NCBI GenBank assembly: GCA_030159075.1
Contig: BROG01000639.1
Coordinates: forward strand, 310,001 to 374,000
Origin: Atrina japonica
Lineage: Eukaryota > Mollusca > Bivalvia > Pterioida > Pinnidae
Length of the DNA: 64,000 nt
Reading direction: 5' to 3'
Part shown: positions 11,665 to 64,000 of the stretch, one piece after another
Position numbering within the stretch: the stretch's first letter is position 1
How the letters are laid out: every line of letters starts with the position of its first letter
Program-made: the position numbers and the translations under genes
The notes under the pieces: model-generated
Told to the model about the DNA's origin: nothing
Database searches by the model: none
The model's input: the letters and a program-made list of their open reading frames with translations, nothing else

Positions 11665-13836
11665 ATCATTATTCTGCAATAGCAAGTTCACAAATCTGTT
11701 AGACAGATTACATGCAGCAAAGTGTTCAAGTTCACTGTCATCGGGTGAAACCTGATCATTTGAAACTGATGTTTCATCATTACAACATTCACTAGTTTTC
11801 TTTACGTTGATTTTCTTTTTTCTCTTTCTGGTCTTACAATTACTAACAACCGCAGTCAGCATATCACTTTTCACATTTTGAAGAACACCAGAAAAGAGTT
11901 CTTGATAAATAGTAAATACGGGTGACTCTCTTTCAAGCATTTCTGCGATAAACAGATCGGGGTCTCTGCAAGTTTGTAATTCACTAACAGTGTTATACAG
12001 GAAGGGTCCACTAAATATCTGTGCTGGATCAGGACATGGTTGTGGACATAGAAGTAATTGATTCAATTGGATTGCTGCCAGGAAGGAGGCTTGGAATTGG
12101 GAGAATCCATGGACAATGGAGATATCCATTGGATGTTTCTTATTATGTTCTTTCTTGTGTCTGTATTGTGCAAGGTTTTCCATGACTGATTCAAATTGAA
12201 TATCTGTCAGCTGTTCAAAGTGTTTTTGAAAACGTGAGTCCTGTGCTGAACTATTAGCTACATGTACTTTTTTGTTCAGATAAAATTTTTTCATACTTAA
12301 ATACACTGCACATAAAATCATAGCTCGAATATGATTCATCGTCACTCTAGGTTCTGAATGATTTACCCAGTAAATATAAGCACATATTGAAAACCTAACA
12401 TCACATGCAAAATTTGCAAGGTTCTCTGCATTGACTCCAAGTGATTGCCAAAGCAATTTATTACGTATCTCCACCTGAAGATCTGGTATCTCCTCAATAC
12501 CAGGCAGTTCACCAAAGTCTTCCAGGTGCCATATGGGTCTAATCATATTCCTTTTCATGTTTTTTATATCCCGATCAAACTCTTGAATGTGAGTTTTTAT
12601 ATCTCCATCAGTCATCTGTTCAAGGTGACACTTTGCATTGTCAGTTTTCATCAAAATGCCGTACATAACTTGACGTAAGTGTAACGGACATTTGTACGTG
12701 GATATCTCATTGATATTTTCCACCTGACAAGCTAATATGTTTCTGTGTAAAACAATAATGTTCTGCAAATTCACTGGTATTTTGCCGTTCCGGTGAGACA
12801 TCCTAAACCATGATGGAATTACTGAGCCATTAAAACATTTCACCAATTCTAAATCTTCTGATCCCTCCTGACTTTTACTTTCAAAATACTGATAGAGACT
12901 AAATGATGAATCCATAGCAGGAACTTCAGAAAAACTTTTGACCGACATGTTAATCATTTCACGGAGTTTATTCTGTGCTTCAGGTTTGACAGAATTGACA
13001 ATTTCTTCAACTCCGTCATCAAAGTTATCAATTTTCTCAAGCCATGTGACAACTTTAAGCATTCTATGGTGAGTTTTTGGAATTGAAAATTTGGAACTTA
13101 ATCTCTTAGGAACTCGTACCTTTGCATAGAATGACTCAAATGTCTTTTTGTCTACATAATCATTACCCAAAAGTGTTGCAAATAGAGGCAAAACTTTCAA
13201 TCCTAGATTTGGAAAGAATTTGACAAGCTCTTCTTTGTAATAAATTCTAGATGGTAAGTATCGATAGGAAAAATGGTCTTTTGTAACAGTCTGCACATTA
13301 AAATTGACTGTGTCAAATGGTACAAAACCACTGGTTAACGGCAAAATATAGAAATCACTGTCGAATGAAATAACAGGACAACCAAAATCATTGGCCAATG
13401 CAGCCACATCATTATCAGCTTCGAGGTCACACACAACAAATGGAATACCAATATCAAGTAATATTTGTCGAAATGTTTCATATGCCAATATTGGCAAAGC
13501 TTTGCCACGGCCACCATGACTTATGTGGTAAGCCATTTCTATTCTTTTCTTGAACCGCTCTAGTGAGGTGTTAAATTTCTTATTGCCAGGTTCATACCCA
13601 CCGTCAAAAACAACATATGGCGAAATTTCACAAGAGTTCAGCAATTGAAAAAACTCCCTTGTCTTCAATGCAAATTTGTTATAGTCTCCGCCATGCTGAT
13701 AGTCAATGTTGTACTCATAAAAAAGAAGATGATACAGGTTGTTGCCATCCACAATAACCTTTGTGTCGCACAGCTGATAGTCCCTCAATAGATGAAGATT
13801 TTCATCTATGAAACTTGTTAAACCAATGATGCCCAT
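11659..13836 (-). CDS. ASTE1: Protein asteroid homolog 1 (XPG/FEN1-family nuclease), single exon
   Basis: A complete 725-residue ORF with start context ATCATGGGC and an in-frame TGA 18 nt upstream (13,852-13,854). The N-terminus MGIIGLTSFI is typical of XPG-family nucleases. Candidate metal-binding acids are all present: D30 in VDGNNLYHLL, D78 in VVFDGG, E139 and D141 in DLEADND, D159 and D161 in SFDSDFYI, and D226 in LLGNDYVD. A basic cluster near residue 680 (KTRKRKKK) looks like a nuclear localisation signal. Human ASTE1, as I recall it, is 679 residues and has the same order of segments, including a C-terminal lysine-rich tract. ASTE1 has been reported as a structure-specific nuclease in shieldin-linked double-strand break repair; that role is inferred here from homology. 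The ORF has no introns or breaks. It is divergent from FCSK, 5.6 kb away. Confidence 0.93.
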   Translation of the reverse strand: MGIIGLTSFIDENLHLLRDYQLCDTKVIVDGNNLYHLLFYEYNIDYQHGGDYNKFALKTREFFQLLNSCEISPYVVFDGGYEPGNKKFNTSLERFKKRIEMAYHISHGGRGKALPILAYETFRQILLDIGIPFVVCDLEADNDVAALANDFGCPVISFDSDFYILPLTSGFVPFDTVNFNVQTVTKDHFSYRYLPSRIYYKEELVKFFPNLGLKVLPLFATLLGNDYVDKKTFESFYAKVRVPKRLSSKFSIPKTHHRMLKVVTWLEKIDNFDDGVEEIVNSVKPEAQNKLREMINMSVKSFSEVPAMDSSFSLYQYFESKSQEGSEDLELVKCFNGSVIPSWFRMSHRNGKIPVNLQNIIVLHRNILACQVENINEISTYKCPLHLRQVMYGILMKTDNAKCHLEQMTDGDIKTHIQEFDRDIKNMKRNMIRPIWHLEDFGELPGIEEIPDLQVEIRNKLLWQSLGVNAENLANFACDVRFSICAYIYWVNHSEPRVTMNHIRAMILCAVYLSMKKFYLNKKVHVANSSAQDSRFQKHFEQLTDIQFESVMENLAQYRHKKEHNKKHPMDISIVHGFSQFQASFLAAIQLNQLLLCPQPCPDPAQIFSGPFLYNTVSELQTCRDPDLFIAEMLERESPVFTIYQELFSGVLQNVKSDMLTAVVSNCKTRKRKKKINVKKTSECCNDETSVSNDQVSPDDSELEHFAACNLSNRFVNLLLQNNDK

Positions 13837-13854
13837 GATTTCCTCTTTACTTCA

Positions 13855-14429
13855 GCATTTACATGGACAAGTAAATCATCAGGTGCTCCAGTCTGTTAAT
13901 TCTGTATAGATATGAATGTCCTGTCCACCATCACACTATTTTGTTCCTCTCTCATCAATAGACCATGAGATTATAGAGTTCATCTTCTTTTTGGACCCCA
14001 AAATGTGACTGAAAAATGAAAAAAAATCGGAATCAGTCAACTACATGTACATAGTCTAACTTGCCTTAATGGACCATGCTACCTGCTAGAGCAACTGAAA
14101 TTATCATGTTCTTCAAAGTTCAATGCATGTACGAGTGACTACATGTATTTATTTTTAAAAAAATGATACTGTGGTCTCTCAAATCATTATTGACAACATG
14201 TTTCTCCTATGTATCAATTAGCAAGTGATCTGAAGCACACAGATTCCTACATATAATGATTTCATGGTAATATTATTGGTCATTGACTGTTTGGGGATAT
14301 TGTTACCTGAGTAAACAATAGATGTCAGAGGACAACACAGCTCACCAGTAGCAGCATTGTATCTTAAATACTCAACTTATTATGTAATTATAACTGATTT
14401 TTAGAAGTAGGTTGAATGGCATTACATGT
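13855..14429. other. ASTE1 upstream region, no element recognised
   Basis: This should contain the ASTE1 promoter and possibly 5' UTR exons. No TATA box or other convincing motif was identified; no paired repeats were found. Confidence 0.35.
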
Positions 14430-15300
14430 TTCTAGGTCAAGAGGACATGGAACCATCTGAAAGTGCAGATCATAAGGATTGCACACTGAAAATATCAAAG
14501 CTCTATTTCTCATATTTCAAAAGTTATACAATGTAGCAAAGGTAAAAATTTTGTCAAAAGTCATAGTACCATCTGAAAGGGATAATCATAAGAGGTGACC
14601 ATGTAAAATATAAAAGCTACACTCCCCATAGTCAAAAAGTTATAGTTGAGGTTGATGTTTCCGAATGGCATTATTTAACTCATCAAACTCTGAAAAACAC
14701 AGGACTTTTCTGTAAATCAATGACTTAGACAAGTCCAAATGTGTCTTTAGGGGTGAATAGGTCAAGCAACAAGGTCAGAGGTCATAATACCATCTGAAAG
14801 GCTAAATACTTCAAAGTTATAGCCAAAGTTAATATTAAAAAAAGTGTGTCCAATGATCTTATCTAGGTCACAAGGTCAAAGGTCATGGTACCACTTACCA
14901 TATAAAAGTTCTGACCACAACAAATATCTATGCTCTGCTCTTTATATTTCAAACATATTAGCCATATTTATGCTTTAAAATGGTAAAAAATTCCTTTTTT
15001 GTATCTAGGTAACAATGTCAAAGGTCATGGTACCATTTGAAAGGGCTGACCATATACATGTATGTAGCAATTGCACATATCAGTTATCAAAGTTCTAGTA
15101 CTGATATTTCAAAAGTTTAGGCCAATGTGTATGTTTTTAAAAAGTAGGTCCCTTGACATTATCAAAGTAGGTCAAATGGCATTTTCTAGGTCACAAGATC
15201 AAAGGTGATGGTACTATCTAAAAGAGCTGACCAAAGTAATTCCACATATCAAATTTCTACTCCTTATTTTTCAATATGTACAACCTCAGGACTTATTTTT
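14430..15300. repeat. Degenerate dispersed AGGTCA-type repeat
   Basis: Repeated modules with TAGGTCA, CAAGGTCAAAGGTCATGGTA, CCATCTGAAAG and AAATATCAAAGCTC recur about every 150-160 bp. It is the same general family as 900-1,840 but more diverged. Confidence 0.6.
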
Positions 15301-15375
15301 TCAAAAGCCTTGGGTTAGACCAACTTCATTAATACATTATGCTAATCATAAAATGGCTATTCATTTCTTTTCTTT

Positions 15376-15397
15376 GGGGGGGGGGGGGGGGGGGGGG
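15376..15397 (+). repeat. Poly(G) tract of 22
   Basis: An uninterrupted G homopolymer. Its exact length is likely unreliable in any assembly. Confidence 0.9.
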
Positions 15398-15814
15398 ATT
15401 TCTATGTGTCCATCCACTTATTAATGAAACTACATAAATAACAGAAATAAAATCAATTTACCCCTTTGCCCAAAGCCCATTTCAATTGTTACTAAATATC
15501 TCCACCTTTGACAGAGAACTTCATCAGTTGAAACATGTGCCTTACTAAGACAAAACATAACTGATATTTACATGTATATTCTTTTGTTTGTACATTTACA
15601 TGTATTGGTTACTAGTCACAGTAAGTCACCCTTCGTTAAGTGATATCTATGTGCACCACCAGCAATTGACATGATTGAAGAGGATATCCAAATTCTCCCA
15701 CTTTGCATAGTGACACAAAATTGTTAGATCAAAGAATTTATGTTCCATAGATTTCTTTATGTCCTACACGGATATGAATTTTCATGTGTGTGATGCCATC
15801 TACCAACGCCTTGT

Positions 15815-16247
15815 CACAGAGGCAGAAGTTATGCAAATGTATCCCTTATCGACCCGTGTGTAAATAAATGTGACACGCTCTATATAATCCATCCACATGG
15901 GGCTATTTTGTCAGTTTGTTTACATGCAGGCCTTTTTCTGTCAATTTTGGGAAAATGCCAATGACAACACAATTGGGAATTCTAATGCGAATTTGTGTCA
16001 AATGGAAATCTAAATGAAACAGAATCTCTTTTATAATTCATTTTCCCATACATTTTTGTACACTAAATTATTTTTCATTATGGCCATGGCCTCAACACCA
16101 AACTGGAAAAAAACATTTATTTTGCATTGGTAATAGGGCCGAATTTCTCCCTTGTGGAAACCATAGAAAAAAGCCAGACATGTGAAGGTCACATTTATTT
16201 ACACAGGGGATCGATAAGGGATACATATGCATAACCTCAAGCCTGTG
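15815..16247. mobile_element. Fold-back element with ~60-bp TIRs enclosing a second element
   Basis: The left arm (15,815-15,876) and the right arm (16,186-16,247, reversed) share GTATCCCTTATCGA, TGTGTAAATAAATGTGAC and GTTATGCA. Between them lies a copy (15,929-16,175) of the GGCCTTT-ended element seen at 168-422. Either the inner family inserted into a fold-back element or the pair moves as a composite. Confidence 0.7.
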
Positions 16248-16257
16248 TGCCTTGTAG

Positions 16258-16784
16258 GTAAAATATAAATATTGACCTCTGCTATGGACCTACACGGTAA
16301 CATCCCAATATTAAGACGGTCCAATAGTCTCATGAACCAATTGTTTGACGGCCCAATAGTCCAACGGTCCGATAGCACATCATAGCAATGCATCATTCAG
16401 TATATCAGCTTTGTACAACTTGCAGTTCTTAAGAAGAATACTTTTTCATTATTGTTCGTGATTTAGCTAATTATATCCTCTTGCCAAGGGGAGATAATCA
16501 CCATTTAAACACATCCGAAAGCCCTTCGAAATGTGAAAAATTTATGGACTGGACGGGGAGTAATCAGAATAGCTTACTTGAGACCAGCTCAGGTGAGCTA
16601 AAAATGATCAAATTGATAAACAAATAAATAAATAAAATAGTAAATAAATTATATACTAAAATATAGTCTGTTTTAATAGTGATATCATTTTCCAGGAGAA
16701 GGGGGCTCTGGAATGCCCTGTCTGATCCTCTCTTCTTTTCTTTTTATATTTGTTTACCTGGGGTTATATCCTACATTCCTTTGT
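16258..16784. other. Dispersed repeat fragment plus unannotated sequence
   Basis: The 16,470-16,605 segment ends in CTCAGGTGAGCTAA and looks like a dispersed repeat edge (compare AGCTCACCTG at 59,944). The remainder holds no recognisable feature. Confidence 0.35.
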
Positions 16785-16940
16785 CTGCCAGACAGCATGT
16801 TAAAGAACCCTCACTGCTCCATGACCATGGCCGTAAATGCCAAGCATAAGCCAAAATTTGAAGCCCTTCACCAGCATTTGGTGATGTCTCCATATGAGTG
16901 AAAGATTCTTGAGTGGGAAGTTCAACAACAATAAACAATC
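16785..16940 (+). mobile_element. 5'-truncated SINE (family A body and tail)
   Basis: Contains TTAAAGAACCCTCACTGCTC, AAATTTGAAGCCCTTCACCA, CATATGAGTGAAAGATTCTT and GAGTGGGAAGTTCAACAACA. These match the full-length SINE at 53,407-53,690. The tRNA-like head is missing. Confidence 0.75.
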
Positions 16941-18511
16941 AAACATCAGACTATCGAACTGTTGGAATATTATAGGCGTGTAAACTGTAACCGACCTACA
17001 CAGATGTTTTCAAGTCTCATTCAAGAACAGAGACTGTAATACCTGCTACAGTGCTAGGCTTTCAGTGATGAAACCTTAATTACTTGTGCTTGGAAGTCTT
17101 AGGTATAATCTAGATACAAACTTCAATGTTACTGTTAGCACAAAGTCACTGCCCCCCCCCCTTAGCCTTTACTGGCTTTAGCAGGGCCTTTTCACTGAAC
17201 TATAACTTTCAGTATCACTGTAACATGATTGTCTACTGGCAACAAACTGTACCTCACCTGCTCGAATATCACTATCAGTGTTATTATTTTGCAGGCATTA
17301 ACTATATCCTAGTACACATCAGAATGATCTTTCAACATTTTCCGTGTGCCCGTATTACTGATTCGTACAGCTGTCACTTGGCACGCATGTGTCCGCATCC
17401 TCCCATGTGCTATCAATTATTTTTTCTGTGCAACCAGGTGTCTGTAATAAAGGGTATACCGAGGCCGATGGTAAATGTCACAGGTAGTAAAACAGTTTAG
17501 ATATGATATGTGATGTCACTGGGTAAACCATAAACCAACCATAAAATTCTCTTTCTAGAATATGGGCATAAACAATTTTAAACCGTTCTTATTTCTACAC
17601 AAGTTTAAAACTCATATATAGAGAAGACAGTTGTTCGCTTTTATCCCTGTCATTAGACTAAGCCATACCTCATTTATCATATACCGTTCCCGATGTTTGA
17701 TCACACAGTTACATGATAGGCCTACATGATACTGTTTGCAAGCATTGTAACCTTTATGTATTGGTTTGGTACAGGTAATGTTGTTTGTTTTTCTTTTAAT
17801 TTTTCGAGCACTTTTGTTGCACATAATTAACTCTGAAGTTTTTAACTGTGCCAATCACAACAGAGATATCTAACGTTTGATATGAAAAAAGTATATCTAG
17901 ATTTGAGAAGTAAAAAGCATATCTCAGTTAAACCAGGGAGGAATTTATAATAGCTAAATTAAATAGGACTATAGATACATGTACAGTAAACTGTATACTT
18001 AAATGTGGAGACATTTGAATCAGCATCCAGACAGAATATTTTCAATGACATAAGAATAGATATGTTTGTATTTATAGATCTATTTGTATTTTTATCTAAA
18101 ATTTCATCAATGATTGAATGATTGATCATTTGATGACGTGAGAATCAACCTTGTCCTGAAAGTAAAACTGACATTAAATGGATTAATAAAAATGACCTGA
18201 TAATGTGAAATAGATGCGTAGGTCTTTCATTTAATCACCAATACAATTAAGACTTAAAGTTAAACTAGACCATGCAATTTGCAGGCCTCTATTTAGAATT
18301 ATAACGGTTTCTGATACAGTGTTCTAAATAAGATTTTTGATAGGGGAAAAATTGAAATAGGGAGAAACAGAAATGACAGCCAGGGGTCTGGGAGTCATCA
18401 AAGGCGTACATTTTAATCAGATATATATTATACTATTTTTTCCGACAGCGTAAGAAATCTTATAGCAGACAAAATCTTTACAAAAGGTAGTTGATTTTTG
18501 CCTGCATGCTG
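16941..18511. other. Intergenic DNA, no feature recognised
   Basis: No domain-bearing ORF. A 124-codon open frame at 17,126-17,500 has no recognisable similarity and begins next to a C-rich homopolymer. I do not call it a gene. Confidence 0.4.
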
Positions 18512-18709
18512 CAGACTTGCCAACCTTGAAAAATTTTCATGGGGAGATTTTTCAATCTCATGGGGGAGACTCTGAATTTTTAGTAAGAATCAATTGGAAA
18601 TTTAGATATTTCATGTGGGATATTTATTTGTTTTTCTTGAAGAAATTATCAAAACTTTACATAGAAAATAGGGAGTCTCCCTATTTATGGAGAGGACTTG
18701 GCAAGTATG
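18512..18709. mobile_element. MITE-like element with CAGACTTGCCAA termini
   Basis: CAGACTTGCCAA at the left pairs with TTGGCAAGTATG at the right. The interior has GGGGAGACTC-type strings (GGGGGAGACTCTGAA, GGGAGTCTCCC). About 198 bp, non-coding. Confidence 0.6.
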
Positions 18710-19069
18710 ATGCTGCTGCCTCTTATTGAGAACATTGCGATATTAAACCGTGCCTAGGGGAAAGCTTTCAAGTGAAATTTAGTTTCAATAACGTCAAAGA
18801 TAAATTTCTAAATAAACACAGAAAAGGATTGTACCTTTGACAAAGGCTCAGCAAACGAAGTGAAAGTGCCAATCATTTCAGCTGAGATTCAAAACTGAGG
18901 TCTGGTTACATATTAATGAACCTAGCTTGGTTGCATTGACATAAGTCTCTAGCACAGCACTTCACCTACACATAGGTTTAAAGTCTTCATATTATATGTG
19001 AGGTAGGACCTATAACGTCATTATAACAAATATCTATATAGTAATATGATGCATTTAAAACAACACACA
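18710..19069. other. Intergenic DNA upstream of FCSK, no feature recognised
   Basis: Probably contains or lies near FCSK 5' sequence. No promoter motif could be supported. Confidence 0.3.
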
Positions 19070-19250
19070 ATTCCAGAGGTTAGCGCTTCTCACCAATGCG
19101 ACCCAGGTTCGATCCTAAGATTTGACAGGGGAGTATGTGAGATGGTGTGGTGGTCACCAAGTCGGACACGTGGGTTTTCTCCATATACTCTGGTTTCCTC
19201 CCACAGCAAGGACCCTGCATGCCAACATCAGGCCAGCGAAAGACATTAAT
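19070..19250 (+). mobile_element. tRNA-derived SINE (family C)
   Basis: Has a pol III B-box GGTTCGATCC (19,106-19,115) preceded by TTAGCGCTTCTC, the remnant of a tRNA-like A-box region. The body includes GGGTTTTCTCC and TGGTTTCCTCCCAC. The tail is degraded. Confidence 0.65.
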
Positions 19251-19464
19251 TTAAGTAGACATAACTTATTTGTCAATCATTGTAAAATAACTAAAGTTTA
19301 AACTAAAATTACCAGTACAATGTACTTGTATTGACATAAGTTCATGCATACATGTAAATTAAAAGGCACATAAACAGGGATGTTTGCTACTTGACCTAGA
19401 CGAACTGGCAAGACTTGCATGTAGTACATGTTTGAGACTCATTTTCATTGTCTTCATATTGCAG

Positions 19465-19477
19465 TAATAAGTAAGTG
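19465..19477 (+). other. FCSK: FCSK 5' UTR piece after a spliced leader exon
   Basis: A pyrimidine-rich acceptor TTCATATTGCAG ends at 19,464, 13 nt before the ATG. This implies at least one upstream non-coding exon, not located. An in-frame TAA at 19,472-19,474 confirms the ATG at 19,478 as the first usable start. Confidence 0.6.
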
Positions 19478-63777
<44,300 letters not shown>

Positions 63778-63939
63778 GTGAGTCACTGATCCATCAACAT
63801 TCAATATGCAGATAAACTATTGTAATTGTCATTATCAATTCTCAATATCATCATTTGTTCCTTCCAAGAACAATTTTGTCTTTGGCAGGGCATAGATTCT
63901 GCATGCATATTTATACATGTGTAACAACAACCATATTCT

Positions 63940-64000
63940 CTCTGTCTGTCTGTCTCTGTCTTTCTGTCTCTCTCTCTGTCTCTGTCTCTGTCTTTCTCTC
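63940..64000. repeat. (TCTG/TCTC)n simple repeat, cut by window edge
   Basis: Runs of CTGTCTGTCTCTGTC in intron 25, continuing past the end. Confidence 0.9.

Noticed and set aside
17126..17500. 124-codon plus-strand ORF
   Set aside because: No recognisable domain, no splice or promoter support, and it starts beside a C homopolymer; probably chance.
19100..19120. Functional tRNA gene
   Set aside because: Only a B-box and a partial A-box remain, followed by a SINE body; no cloverleaf can be completed. The same applies at 25,160-25,217 and 53,410-53,470.

Overview
The window is eukaryotic nuclear DNA, most likely from a bivalve mollusc. The grounds are AT-rich sequence, one gene split into many short exons with canonical GT/AG junctions, several tRNA-headed SINE families, and many short inverted-repeat elements of kinds I associate with bivalve genomes. 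The species guess is inference; no database was consulted.

Three protein-coding loci can be supported. (1) Minus strand, 7,609-7,486: the first coding exon of a SOWAH (sosondowah) family gene, ending in a perfect GTAAGT donor; the remainder must lie to the left, probably outside the window. (2) Minus strand, 13,836-11,659: an intact single-exon gene for a 725-residue protein asteroid homolog 1 (ASTE1), an XPG/FEN1-type nuclease with its acidic residues in place. (3) Plus strand, 19,478 to beyond 63,777: L-fucose kinase (FCSK), reconstructed here as 25 coding exons with consistent splice phases (989 complete codons). The window ends before roughly the last 110 codons. ASTE1 and FCSK are divergent and about 5.6 kb apart. 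FCSK phosphorylates L-fucose in the GDP-fucose salvage pathway; ASTE1 and SOWAH have no evident pathway link to it.

The region from 1 to 19.4 kb outside the two minus-strand genes is a mosaic of inverted-repeat (MITE-like) elements, dispersed repeats, an ~88-bp tandem array (3.96-5.15 kb) and SINE pieces. The FCSK introns are dominated by tandem arrays, each with its own unit: 32 bp in intron 1, 33 bp in intron 5, 46 bp in intron 6, 52 bp in intron 7, 41 bp in intron 9, ~58 bp in intron 13, 31 bp in intron 15, 54 bp in intron 16, and ~80, 30 and 52 bp in intron 17. I estimate these make up more than a third of the gene.

The most unusual observation is that at least four arrays (introns 6, 7, 16, 17) start at or next to the preceding exon's 3' end. 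In introns 7, 16 and 17 the unit contains the authentic 5' splice site. In intron 16 ten donor sites (one real, nine copies) lie exactly 54 nt apart, each preceded by a copy of the exon end. In intron 17 the exon end plus donor recurs five more times in degenerate form; in intron 7 the donor core recurs about 70 times. In intron 6 a 31-nt copy of exon 6 with one mismatch forms the first unit. This suggests that exon-intron junctions in this gene repeatedly seeded minisatellites, giving ladders of decoy splice donors.
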